From: Frankiales bacterium
Lineage (GTDB): Bacteria > Actinomycetota > Actinomycetes > Mycobacteriales > Jatrophihabitantaceae
NCBI GenBank assembly: GCA_025963265.1
Contig: JAOPUY010000504.1
Span: forward strand, 1-9,381
Length of the DNA: 9,381 bases
Reading direction: 5' to 3'
Positions 1-5,901 of the stretch are shown in pieces; position 1 is the first letter of the stretch; every line of letters begins with the position of its first letter. A program made the position numbers and the translations under genes. The notes under the pieces were generated by a model that ran no database searches, was not told the DNA's origin, and saw only the letters and a list, made by a program, of their open reading frames with translations.

Positions 1-1
1 G

Positions 2-202
2 CTCGTCAACCTGGAGCGCAACTGCCCGCTGGTGGTGCGCGCGCTGGGAGCGGTGCTGCAGGCCCGTCCGCATCGTCGGCCGGTGGTCGACAACATCATC
101 TCCGAGACCTACGGCGGTTGGCTGGCCGAGGTGCCGCTGCGCGCGGCCAACATCCTGGTCATCGAGGACTTCGTCGCCGGGGCATCTCCGCTCGCCGCTT
201 GA
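2..202 (+). CDS. C-terminal 66 residues of an unrecognised protein (5' end outside window)
   Basis: The frame starting at base 2 is open from the window edge to a TGA at 200-202. Its codons end mostly in G or C, as in the clear genes nearby, so it is probably the tail of a real plus-strand gene. The visible residues include a Leu/Val/Ala-rich helix-like stretch (LVVRALGAVLQ), then an Arg-rich turn, a segment containing NIISETYGGW, and an aliphatic strand-like ANILVIEDF close to the end. I do not recognise the family from this fragment and assign no function. The gene ends 20 bp before the stop of the convergent trmL gene. No strong terminator hairpin is visible in that gap. Confidence 0.6.
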   Translation, partial: LVNLERNCPLVVRALGAVLQARPHRRPVVDNIISETYGGWLAEVPLRAANILVIEDFVAGASPLAA

Positions 203-222
203 TCGGGCGGCTGTGAGCGGGC

Positions 223-687
223 TCAGACGGATCCGTCGAAACCGAGCTGGCGCCAGGCCTCGTACGCCCCCAAGGCCGCGGCGTTGGACAAGTTCAGCGA
301 GCGCCGACCAGGGAGCATCGGTATCCGGACGCGCTCGCTCACATGCGGGTCGGCCAGCACCTCCTCGGAGAGTCCCGTCGGCTCGGGGCCGAACAGCAAC
401 ACGTCACCCGGTCGGTACTCGACATCGGTGAACCAGCGCGCGGCCTTGGCCGTGAACGCGAACACCCGGTTGCCGCCCAGCGCCGTCCAGGCGGCGTCGA
501 GGTCGGCGTGCACCTCGACCGTAGCCAGGTCGTGGTAGTCCAGCCCGGCCCGGCGCAGCTGCGGTTCGGAGAGGTCGAAGCCCAACGGCCCGATCAGGTG
601 CAGCGTGCAGCCGGTGGCCGCGGCCATCCGTATCGCGTTGCCGGTGTTGGGCGGGATCTTCGGCTCGAGGAAGGCCACATTGAACAT
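223..687 (-). CDS. trmL: tRNA (cytidine(34)-2'-O)-methyltransferase TrmL (SpoU/TrmH family)
   Basis: This 154-residue protein matches the minimal TrmL/YibK type, a SPOUT-fold knotted methyltransferase. In characterised members it uses S-adenosylmethionine to 2'-O-methylate the wobble nucleotide of certain leucine tRNAs as a cytoplasmic homodimer. All three family motifs are visible. Motif 1 is around residues 12-26 (PPNTGNAIRMAAATG, with N14 and R20). Motif 2 is FGPEPTGL at 99-106, holding E102. Motif 3 is at 122-137, with IPM and then RSLNLSN at 129-135. Length is normal for the single-domain enzyme and there is no extra RNA-binding domain. The ATG at 687 leaves motif 1 at the usual distance from the N-terminus. 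No Shine-Dalgarno is visible. A CATCAT box lies six bases upstream (699-694), so a leaderless start is possible. It lies 78 bp downstream of the DUF72 gene on the same strand. Confidence 0.93.
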   Translation of the reverse strand: MFNVAFLEPKIPPNTGNAIRMAAATGCTLHLIGPLGFDLSEPQLRRAGLDYHDLATVEVHADLDAAWTALGGNRVFAFTAKAARWFTDVEYRPGDVLLFGPEPTGLSEEVLADPHVSERVRIPMLPGRRSLNLSNAAALGAYEAWRQLGFDGSV

Positions 688-748
688 CCGCTGATGATGT
701 CAGCCGCTCTCGGAGCGTCCCGTGCCCCCGAGCCGCCGACGCTCCGGA

Positions 749-767
749 AGCCCGGGATTTCCGGGCT
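749..767 (-). terminator. Short GC hairpin overlapping the DUF72 stop codon (weak terminator candidate)
   Basis: AGCCCGG at 749-755 is the exact inverse of CCGGGCT at 761-767, giving a 7-bp stem with a 5-nt loop (756-760). It overlaps the DUF72 stop codon at 768-766. No T-run follows on the minus strand, so it could be a weak terminator, a 3'-end stabiliser between DUF72 and trmL, or nothing. Confidence 0.3.
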
Positions 768-1572
768 ACCCGAGCAACGCCTGCAGGGCCTGCGCGTCAT
801 AAGGCGCCCGCACCTTGACGTCGTTGTCGAAGTAGACGTAGACCGCTAAACCGGCCCCCTCCCAGTCCCGCACCCGACCGGCCCACACCGCGAGCTCGTC
901 CGGGGTGTAACCGCTGGTGTAGAGCTCGGCCGCGCCGTGTAAGCGCACGTAGACGAAGTCCGCGGTCACGTCGAACAACTGCGGCCACTGGCCGGCCGTC
1001 TCCGCGACCACGACGGCCACCGCGGACGAGCGGGTCATCGCGGTGAACTCGGCCGAGCGATAGCTCTCGTGCCGCACCTCGATCGTGTGGCGCAGCGGCC
1101 GGTCGACCGCGGTCCCAGTCCAACTTCGTCCGGTCAACCGCTGGTCGTGCCGTCGGGCTAGGTAGGCCGCCTCGCCGGTCGAGCGGGGCAGGGCGTCCAG
1201 GAATCGCTCGATCCGCTCAGGCTGAAAGGGCAGCGAGGGCGGCAGCTGCCACAGGATCGGCCCGAGCTTCTGGCCCAACGCCAGCACCCCGGAGGCGAAG
1301 AAATTCGCGACTGGGACGTCGACGTCGCGCAGCTTCTTCATATGGGTGATGAACCGCGGCCCCTTGACCGAGAACACGAAGTCCTCCGGAGTCTCCTCGG
1401 CCCAGCGGAAGAAGCTGACCGGCTTCTGCAACGCGTAGAAGGTGCCGTTGATCTCGATGCTGTTCAACCGCGACGCCGCGAAGCTCAACTCGCTGCGGTG
1501 CGGCAGCCCTTTGGGATAGAAGTCCCCGCGCCAGGGCGGATAGTTCCAGCCCGAGATTCCGACCCGCGCCAT
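766..1572 (-). CDS. DUF72 (YecE-like) TIM-barrel-type protein
   Basis: This 268-residue protein has the landmarks of the DUF72 family, a widespread group with a predicted TIM-barrel fold and no established reaction. In order: GISGWNYPPW at residues 5-14, EINGTFY at 40-46, the basic KGPRFITHMKKL at 70-81, LGPILWQLPP at 103-112, a TIEVRHESY segment at 163-171, YVRLHG at 208-213, and the terminal YVYFDND at 245-251. Length is typical. I chose ATG 1572 over an in-frame GTG at 1596 because the family motif begins right after this Met. In addition, a TAGGCT box (1585-1580) lies seven bases before it, with no Shine-Dalgarno, suggesting a leaderless transcript. It is divergent from the carboxylate-amine ligase gene, with 54 bp between start codons. 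The function is unknown, and conserved Arg/His/Glu residues only hint at an enzyme. Confidence 0.92.
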   Translation of the reverse strand: MARVGISGWNYPPWRGDFYPKGLPHRSELSFAASRLNSIEINGTFYALQKPVSFFRWAEETPEDFVFSVKGPRFITHMKKLRDVDVPVANFFASGVLALGQKLGPILWQLPPSLPFQPERIERFLDALPRSTGEAAYLARRHDQRLTGRSWTGTAVDRPLRHTIEVRHESYRSAEFTAMTRSSAVAVVVAETAGQWPQLFDVTADFVYVRLHGAAELYTSGYTPDELAVWAGRVRDWEGAGLAVYVYFDNDVKVRAPYDAQALQALLG

Positions 1573-1579
1573 GCCGGTG

Positions 1580-1585
1580 AGCCTA
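1580..1585 (-). promoter_or_regulatory. Candidate -10 box of a leaderless DUF72 transcript
   Basis: TAGGCT on the minus strand fits the actinobacterial -10 pattern TANNNT and ends seven bases before ATG 1572, which would place transcription start at or next to the start codon. No convincing -35 hexamer is visible. The identical hexamer precedes the LysE-family gene. Confidence 0.45.
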
Positions 1586-1614
1586 CGACGTGCCACGTCG
1601 CGGCCATCGCCAGG

Positions 1615-1620
1615 CAGACT
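1615..1620 (+). promoter_or_regulatory. Candidate -10 box of a leaderless carboxylate-amine ligase transcript
   Basis: CAGACT departs from TANNNT only at the first base and ends exactly six bases before ATG 1627. No GGAGG-like ribosome-binding site intervenes. This supports ATG 1627 as the real start, but the imperfect first base makes the box uncertain. Confidence 0.35.
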
Positions 1621-1626
1621 GGACGG

Positions 1627-2709
1627 ATGTCGCGCACGGTGGGAGTCGAGGAGGAGTTCCTGCTGCTCCGATCCTCAGCCGCGTTGGCCCCCGCCGGCGA
1701 CGCCGTCGTCGAGACCGCGAACGCCGACGCGGAAGGGCAATTCGAGCACGAGCTCAAACGCGAGCAGGCCGAGATCGGCACCACTCCCCAGCACTCGCTC
1801 GTCGAGCTCGAACGGCAACTGCGACAGCTTCGGGCGGATCTGGCCGCGAGCGCCGCGGAGCACGGGGCCCGGCTCGCCGCGTTGGCCACCAGCCCGCTGC
1901 CCGGGCCGGCCACCACGACCCCCGACCCTCGCTACTACCGCATGACCGAGCAGTTCGGACGCATCGGAAGCACGCAACTCAGCTGCGGGATGCACGTTCA
2001 CGTGTCCATCGACTCGCCGGAGGAGGGCGTCGCGGTGCTCAATCGGATTCGCCCGGCACTGCCGATCCTGCTCGCGTTGAGTGCCAATTCACCATTCCTG
2101 CAAGGCGCCGACACCGGCTATCAGAGCTACCGGCGCATCCTGTGGGGTCAGTGGCCCACAGCCGGGGTCACCGACGAATTCGCCGACTTCGCCGACTACG
2201 AGCGGGCGCGGGCGCAGCTGGTGGCGACGGGCGCGGCCATGGACGACGGCATGATCTACTTCGACGCGCGGCTGTCGGCCCGCTACCCCACCCTCGAGAT
2301 CCGGGTCGCCGACGTTTGCCCTTACGCCCAAGACGCCTCGACGATCGCCGCGCTGGCCCGAGCACTGGTCAGCACGCTCGCCGCCGAGGCCAAGCAGGGC
2401 CGCGGCAACCCGCGCCTGCGTTCGGAGCTGCTGCGGGCCGCATCGTGGCGGGCCGCCCGGTACGGCCTGACCGGCGAGTTGGTCGACCTTACCCGGGCCA
2501 GCACGGCGCCGGCCTGGGACCTGATCGGCCGGCTCGTGGAGCGCGTCACGCCCGCCCTGACCGCGAGCGAGGACCTTGAGCTGGTCACCCAGGGGCTGAC
2601 TCAGATCCAAGCCCGCGGCAACGGAGCCACCTTGCAGCGAAACGCCTTCGCCGCCGCGGGAAAGCTGTCCGACGTGATCGATGCCGTGGTCGCTCGGACC
2701 GCGCTCTGA
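1627..2709 (+). CDS. YbdK-type carboxylate-amine ligase (glutamate-cysteine ligase family 2)
   Basis: This 360-residue protein belongs to the GCS2/YbdK family of ATP-dependent carboxylate-amine ligases. Members resemble gamma-glutamylcysteine synthetase, and E. coli YbdK has weak activity of that kind. Key regions: GVEEEF at residues 6-11 (acidic residues for metal-ATP), CGMHVHVS at 120-127, ANSPFLQG at 153-160, YQSYRRILWGQWPTAG at 165-180, FDARLSARYPTLEIRVADVCP at 212-232, and a C-terminal GNGATLQR at 331-338. Length is close to E. coli YbdK (about 372). The in-frame extension upstream to 1342 is rejected because it runs back through the DUF72 gene. Physiological substrates are unknown. In an actinobacterium a role in thiol or ergothioneine-type gamma-glutamyl metabolism is conceivable, but no mycothiol or ergothioneine gene is adjacent. 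It is divergent from DUF72 and followed after 106 bp by the methyltransferase gene. Confidence 0.93.
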   Translation: MSRTVGVEEEFLLLRSSAALAPAGDAVVETANADAEGQFEHELKREQAEIGTTPQHSLVELERQLRQLRADLAASAAEHGARLAALATSPLPGPATTTPDPRYYRMTEQFGRIGSTQLSCGMHVHVSIDSPEEGVAVLNRIRPALPILLALSANSPFLQGADTGYQSYRRILWGQWPTAGVTDEFADFADYERARAQLVATGAAMDDGMIYFDARLSARYPTLEIRVADVCPYAQDASTIAALARALVSTLAAEAKQGRGNPRLRSELLRAASWRAARYGLTGELVDLTRASTAPAWDLIGRLVERVTPALTASEDLELVTQGLTQIQARGNGATLQRNAFAAAGKLSDVIDAVVARTAL

Positions 2710-2733
2710 CGCGCTGCCTTATCGTTGTCACGC

Positions 2734-2777
2734 AGAATCGACCCAGAATCGACCCAGAATCGACCCAGCTCGACTCA
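2734..2777 (+). repeat. 11-bp tandem repeat array (three perfect copies plus one degenerate)
   Basis: The unit AGAATCGACCC occurs three times head to tail at 2734-2744, 2745-2755 and 2756-2766, followed by a decayed copy starting AGCTCGACTC at 2767. It fills the spacer between the ligase stop and the methyltransferase start. An 11-bp period is not a multiple of three, which argues against the in-frame reading through this DNA being protein. The period is close to one DNA helical turn, so copies would face the same side of the helix. It could be a binding-site array or a slippage-generated microrepeat. Confidence 0.85.
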
Positions 2778-2815
2778 GGCGCCGCGAGCCGCCGCGACCA
2801 GGAACGGACCCGCCA

Positions 2816-3628
2816 GTGCAGATCGGAGCCAGCCATCCGGCCTTCCGGGAGGTCCTGACGCTGCAGCGGAACACGGCCGACGGGGCCCGTCCGGACCAGC
2901 CGAACCGCACAGTGGCCGAGGGCTTGTGGGCGGGTCAGGCCGCGCTGGACGCAGAGGTCCGGATTCCGCTGTTCCTGTGGTGCGAGGACGAGCTGCGCGG
3001 CCCCGAGGCGGTCGCGTTGGCCAAGGCGTTGCGAGGGCGGGCGGTCGAGTCCTTCGAGGTCTCAGCCAAGACGTTCAAACGGCTTAGCGACCGGGACAAG
3101 CCCGACGGCTTGATCGCCGTGGTCGAGCTTGGCAGCTGGACGCCCGAGCGGTTGAAGCTCGGCGCGAGCGCGTTGCTCCTGATCGCGGACGGCATCGAGC
3201 AGCCCGGCAATCTCGGCACCCTGATCCGCACCCTGGACGCCTGCGGGGCCGACGCGCTGATCATGACGAACACCCGCACCCGGCGCACCAACACCAAGGT
3301 CTTCCGAGCCAGCCACGGCACCGTCCTGCGCATCCCTATCCTGGACTTCGACACCGTCGCCCAGGCCCAACGCTGGCTGGACGGCCAGCAATTCTCGGTG
3401 TATCTGGCCGACACCGACGGCGCTTCCCGCTACTCGAGCACCGCCTACCACCGGCGCAGCGCGTTGGTGCTGGGCAGCGAGCGCTTCGGCATCGACCAGC
3501 AGTGGTACCGCCCCGACGCCGAGAAGGTCTTCATCCCGATGTTGGGCAGCGCCGACTCGTTGAACGTCTCCATCAGCGCCGCGGTGCTGCTCTATGAGGC
3601 CCGGTCCCAGCTCGACGGCTGGCGGTGA
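2816..3628 (+). CDS. TrmH/SpoU-family RNA 2'-O-methyltransferase, TsnR/AviRb-like
   Basis: This 270-residue enzyme has an N-terminal substrate-binding domain (about 8-105, including RTVAEGLW and TFKRLSDRDKPDGLIAVVEL at 87-105) and a C-terminal SPOUT catalytic domain. Motif 1 is EQPGNLGTLIRTL at 128-140 with N132 and R138. Motif 2 is VLGSERFGI at 218-226 with E222. Motif 3 is IPMLGSADSLNVSIS at 240-254. Relatives include the 23S rRNA 2'-O-methyltransferases RlmB, AviRb and TsnR, which act with S-adenosylmethionine. The exact target nucleotide cannot be read from sequence. I chose GTG 2816: it lies just after the 11-bp repeat, has AGGA at 2800-2803 (12 nt away, rather far), and begins shortly before the conserved HPAF segment. 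The frame is open further upstream to 2681, but that overlaps the previous gene and crosses the repeat. The downstream HAD gene begins 9 nt after the stop, so the two are probably co-transcribed. Confidence 0.9.
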   Translation: MQIGASHPAFREVLTLQRNTADGARPDQPNRTVAEGLWAGQAALDAEVRIPLFLWCEDELRGPEAVALAKALRGRAVESFEVSAKTFKRLSDRDKPDGLIAVVELGSWTPERLKLGASALLLIADGIEQPGNLGTLIRTLDACGADALIMTNTRTRRTNTKVFRASHGTVLRIPILDFDTVAQAQRWLDGQQFSVYLADTDGASRYSSTAYHRRSALVLGSERFGIDQQWYRPDAEKVFIPMLGSADSLNVSISAAVLLYEARSQLDGWR

Positions 3629-3631
3629 GGA
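3627..3631 (+). promoter_or_regulatory. Shine-Dalgarno of the HAD gene overlapping the methyltransferase stop codon
   Basis: GAGGA starts inside the TGA stop of the methyltransferase (3626-3628) and lies six bases before ATG 3638. This is classical spacing and implies translational coupling of the two genes. Confidence 0.75.
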
Positions 3632-3637
3632 AACCCC

Positions 3638-4321
3638 ATGCGGCAAACCCTGATCTTCGACGCCGATGACACCTTGTGGCACAACAACGTGTTGTTCGAG
3701 CGCGTGATCGCCGACTTCATCGAGTGGCTGGCCCATCCGAGCCTGGACCACGCGGCCATCCGGTCGATCTTCAACGACGTCGAGCGGCTCAACACCGCCA
3801 CCCACGGCTACGGCAGCCTGGTCTTCCTCGGCAGCCTGGCCGACACCCTGGAGCGGACGCTCGACCGGCCGGCGACGGAAGCCGATCGGGCCCAGATCGC
3901 CGACTTCGCCGTCGCGCTGCTGGAGCATCGGGTCGAATTGATCGAGGACGTGCCGCAAACGCTGATCGCGTTGGCTCAGCGGCACGATCTGCTGCTGCTC
4001 ACCAAGGGCGAGGCGGCCGAGCAACGACGCAAAATCGAGGTGTCGGGCATCGCGCAGCACTTTCGCAGCCTCAACGTGGTGCCGGAGAAGAACGTCTCGG
4101 TCTATGAGGACTTAGTCGCAGCCGAGTCCTTGAATCCGGACCGCACCTGGATGATCGGCAACTCCCCGAAGTCCGACATCCTGCCGGCCCGGCAAGCGGG
4201 GTTGCGGGCGGTCTTCATCCCGAACGAGTTCACCTGGGTGTTGGAGGAGGCCGCCCTGGACGACGCGGACCCGGGCGTGCTGCGGCTCGATCGCTTCGGT
4301 CAGCTGCTCGAGCACTTCTAA
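3638..4321 (+). CDS. HAD-superfamily hydrolase (phosphatase-like)
   Basis: This 227-residue protein carries the complete haloacid dehalogenase catalytic set. Motif I is FDADDTLW at residues 7-14, with nucleophile D8 and acid/base D10. Motif II is the Thr in LLLLTKG (T122), motif III is probably K151, and motif IV is IGNSPKSDILPARQAG at 173-188 with D180. A helical cap occupies roughly residues 16-100, so it is a C1-capped type similar in plan to YjjG-like nucleotidases and phosphoglycolate phosphatase relatives. The likely reaction is Mg-dependent hydrolysis of a small phosphate ester in the cytosol, with unknown substrate. The start is well supported by the Shine-Dalgarno. It follows the rRNA methyltransferase by 9 nt, but nothing in the protein itself suggests an RNA-related role. 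L159 is encoded by the rare TTA codon at 4112-4114. Confidence 0.9.
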   Translation: MRQTLIFDADDTLWHNNVLFERVIADFIEWLAHPSLDHAAIRSIFNDVERLNTATHGYGSLVFLGSLADTLERTLDRPATEADRAQIADFAVALLEHRVELIEDVPQTLIALAQRHDLLLLTKGEAAEQRRKIEVSGIAQHFRSLNVVPEKNVSVYEDLVAAESLNPDRTWMIGNSPKSDILPARQAGLRAVFIPNEFTWVLEEAALDDADPGVLRLDRFGQLLEHF

Positions 4322-4341
4322 AATGCCGGGGCTGGCGGCGT

Positions 4342-4347
4342 TAGGCT
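4342..4347 (+). promoter_or_regulatory. Candidate -10 box of a leaderless LysE-family transcript
   Basis: TAGGCT matches TANNNT and ends exactly six bases before ATG 4354, so transcription would begin at the A of the start codon. There is no Shine-Dalgarno in the 32-bp gap after the HAD gene. This suggests the exporter has its own promoter. A -35 element is not evident. Confidence 0.5.
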
Positions 4348-4353
4348 TCGGCC

Positions 4354-4983
4354 ATGGTCTTCGCCCTCACCACGTTCGCACTCGCCGCGTTCGTGATCGT
4401 GCTGCTGCCGGGTCCGGACACCCTGGTCACCCTGCGCAGTCTGGTGCGGGGCGGTCGCCCGCAAGCGGCCCGCACCGTCGGCGGAATCCTGTGCGGGCTG
4501 ACCGTCTGGGTCGCCGCCGCCTCGCTTGGGCTCTCGACCCTGCTGCGAGCCAGCCATGACGGCTACACGGCGCTGCGATTCGCCGGCGCGGCCTACCTCA
4601 TCTGGCTCGGTGTGCAGTCCCTGCGGATGCGGGCCAGCGCGCCCGACGCCCCCAGCGCCGCGACCGCGGGCACGAAGCGAACGTCGCTGCTGGGCGGCGG
4701 ATTCTTCGCCGGCCTGGCCACCGACCTGCTCAACCCCAAGGTCGGGGTCTTCTTCGTCACCTTCCTGCCGGGCTTCGTCCCGAGCGGCTATTCGGTCGGC
4801 TGGACGTCGGCCCTGCTGGGGCTGATCTTCGTCGTCGAGACCGGGCTCTACTTCGCCGTCCTGCTCTCGCTGGCCAGCCGGGTCACCGCCTGGATGTCCA
4901 ACCGGCGGATCCGCCGCCGGCTCGATCGAACCACCGGCCTGATCCTGCTCGGACTAGGCGCGCGCCTCGCCCTCGAGCCCTAG
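4354..4983 (+). CDS. LysE/RhtB-family amino acid (or metabolite) exporter
   Basis: This 209-residue integral membrane protein is of the usual length for LysE/RhtB translocators, which export amino acids and related solutes using the proton gradient. The N-terminal helix carries the family signature LLPGPDTL at residues 17-24, followed by a Gly-spaced helix with GGILCGLTVW at 43-52. Next come AGAAYLIWLGVQSLR at 78-92, a hydrophilic loop rich in Ala, Pro and Thr (about 93-111), the second conserved block GLATDLLNPKVGVFFVTFLPGF at 120-141 with N127-P128-K129, and two further helices at about 150-174 and 193-208. Six membrane segments are expected. The substrate cannot be predicted. ATG 4354 is supported by a TAGGCT box six bases upstream. 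The gene converges on ynfA with 23 bp between stops. No adjacent LysR-type regulator, which often accompanies LysE, is present. Confidence 0.93.
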   Translation: MVFALTTFALAAFVIVLLPGPDTLVTLRSLVRGGRPQAARTVGGILCGLTVWVAAASLGLSTLLRASHDGYTALRFAGAAYLIWLGVQSLRMRASAPDAPSAATAGTKRTSLLGGGFFAGLATDLLNPKVGVFFVTFLPGFVPSGYSVGWTSALLGLIFVVETGLYFAVLLSLASRVTAWMSNRRIRRRLDRTTGLILLGLGARLALEP

Positions 4984-5006
4984 CCACGACCCTGCCTCGG
5001 CTCCGA

Positions 5007-5339
5007 TCAGTGCCGCGGGGCGTACATGATCACGCCGACCCCGACCAGGCAGATCAGCGCGCCGATCAGGTCAAAGCGGCTCGGCCGAAACCCATCGAAG
5101 ATCACGCCCCAGGCCAACGAGCCGGCCACGAACACACCGCCGTACGCGGCCAGGGTGCGGCCGAACTGCGAATTGGGCTGAGCGGTGGCGACGAAGCCGT
5201 ACGCGGCCAACGCCAGCACGCCGCCGATGGCCAGCCACCACGGGCGGTTCTCGCGGACCGCTTGCCAGATCAGCCAGCACCCGCCGATCTCGGCGATCGC
5301 GGCCAGCACGAACAACAACACCGAGCGCAGGACCAGCAT
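5007..5339 (-). CDS. YnfA-family (UPF0060) four-helix membrane protein
   Basis: This 110-residue, very hydrophobic protein closely fits the YnfA/UPF0060 family (E. coli YnfA has 108 residues). The family resembles small multidrug resistance transporters in size and topology, and some members have been linked to efflux. Four membrane segments are predicted at about 5-23, 33-50, 64-81 and 89-106. Family landmarks are [11 protein letters not shown] at 16-26, [10 protein letters not shown] at 46-55, [19 protein letters not shown] at 60-78, and [20 protein letters not shown] at 81-100, ending MYAPRH. Glu17 lies in helix 1, near the place of the essential Glu in SMR pumps, though equivalence is inference. 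ATG 5339 is preceded by TAATCT with a six-base gap and no Shine-Dalgarno. It lies 63 bp downstream of the 161-aa gene on the same strand. Confidence 0.92.
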   Translation of the reverse strand: MLVLRSVLLFVLAAIAEIGGCWLIWQAVRENRPWWLAIGGVLALAAYGFVATAQPNSQFGRTLAAYGGVFVAGSLAWGVIFDGFRPSRFDLIGALICLVGVGVIMYAPRH

Positions 5340-5345
5340 GGCCAG

Positions 5346-5351
5346 AGATTA
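5346..5351 (-). promoter_or_regulatory. Candidate -10 box of a leaderless ynfA-family transcript
   Basis: TAATCT on the minus strand matches the -10 pattern well and ends exactly six bases before ATG 5339. It gives this gene a probable independent leaderless promoter within the 63-bp gap behind the 161-aa gene. No clear -35 hexamer is visible. Confidence 0.5.
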
Positions 5352-5402
5352 CCGTCCGGATTCAGGCCGACCGGCGGGCCCGCTCGGACCCGCAAGCACT
5401 CG

Positions 5403-5888
5403 CTAGTACTTGAGGACGAGGTAGCCGAAGTCCTCGCCGGCTAGGTCGACCGCGCCACGGACCAGGGGCGGTTCCTGCTCGCGACTGGCCGACAGGTGGG
5501 TGAAATCGCTCGTCACGAGCAGCAGCAGCGCGGCCGACAACTCCTCGGGCGGCATCGCCTGGCCGGGGTTGCTGCCGAACAGCGCCGAACTGGCGCCGGC
5601 GAGAAAGCCCTCGAGCAGGTCCTGGCCGGGCTCGACCGGGCTCCAGGTGCCCTCAAACACCTCTGGCGGCGAGCCCTCGGCTCGCACGATCTCGGCCACC
5701 AGGACGTAAGCCGCCCAGAATTCGTCCTCCGGCCGGTGCTTGTTGACGTCGAGGGAGTAAACGCCGGTGTCGGCGAAGATCCGGGCGAACTCGACCAGGG
5801 TCGGGTCCTGGCTAGGCGTGAACTCCGGCGGGTGTCCCCGCTCAGCCCGTTCGAGCAGGTGTTGCCGCAGCGAGCTGTGGTGAGTCAT
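5403..5888 (-). CDS. Unrecognised 161-residue soluble acidic protein
   Basis: I do not recognise this protein. It has no signal peptide or membrane segment and appears to be a small, acidic, mostly helical cytosolic protein. Visible blocks are an N-terminal HHSSLRQHLLERAERG helix, an acidic and aromatic region DTGVYSLDVNKHRPEDEFW at residues 40-58 continuing into a helix AAYVLVAEIVRAEG at 59-72, then WSPVEPGQDLLEGFLAGASSALFG at 81-104. A Leu-rich helix (SAALLLLVTSDFTHL, 118-132) follows, and the C-terminus is GEDFGYLVLKY. Coding is supported by G/C-ending codons and by its snug place 13 nt behind the DUF3040 stop, implying one transcript. No good Shine-Dalgarno is visible before ATG 5888; the spacer instead contains an 11-nt palindrome CCGGT-A-ACCGG (5890-5900). 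No catalytic motif is apparent, and a helical-bundle or binding protein is only a guess. Confidence 0.75.
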   Translation of the reverse strand: MTHHSSLRQHLLERAERGHPPEFTPSQDPTLVEFARIFADTGVYSLDVNKHRPEDEFWAAYVLVAEIVRAEGSPPEVFEGTWSPVEPGQDLLEGFLAGASSALFGSNPGQAMPPEELSAALLLLVTSDFTHLSASREQEPPLVRGAVDLAGEDFGYLVLKY

Positions 5889-5901
5889 GCCGGTAACCGG
5901 T

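Noticed and set aside
1573..1596. Upstream GTG start for the DUF72 protein
   Set aside because: It adds eight residues before the family's usual N-terminus, and it would put the TAGGCT box inside the coding region.
1342..1626. Upstream in-frame extension of the carboxylate-amine ligase
   Set aside because: It runs through the divergent DUF72 gene on the opposite strand and adds non-conserved sequence. The family motif GVEEEF follows directly after ATG 1627.
1590..2579. Plus-strand 329-codon frame inside the carboxylate-amine ligase gene
   Set aside because: It is an Arg/Ala/Gly-rich frame-shifted shadow of the ligase, which has the conserved motifs.
2734..2777. Tandem repeat as a CRISPR array
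   Set aside because: Units are 11 bp, directly abutting, with no spacers and no cas genes nearby.
2681..2815. Upstream in-frame extension of the methyltransferase with a repetitive TQNRPRIDP-like peptide
   Set aside because: It overlaps the end of the ligase gene and crosses an 11-bp tandem repeat whose period is not a multiple of three. Conserved family sequence starts only after GTG 2816.
3062..4060. Long minus-strand open frame (332 codons) antisense to the methyltransferase and HAD genes
   Set aside because: It lies wholly opposite two genes with intact catalytic motifs, has no recognisable domain, and its Gly/Val/Gln/Asp composition is that of a GC-rich antisense shadow.
5374..5383. 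Perfect 10-bp palindrome GCGGGCCCGC between ynfA and the 161-aa gene
   Set aside because: It has no loop to form a hairpin and is all G/C, so it is easily explained by composition. No paired regulatory context was found.
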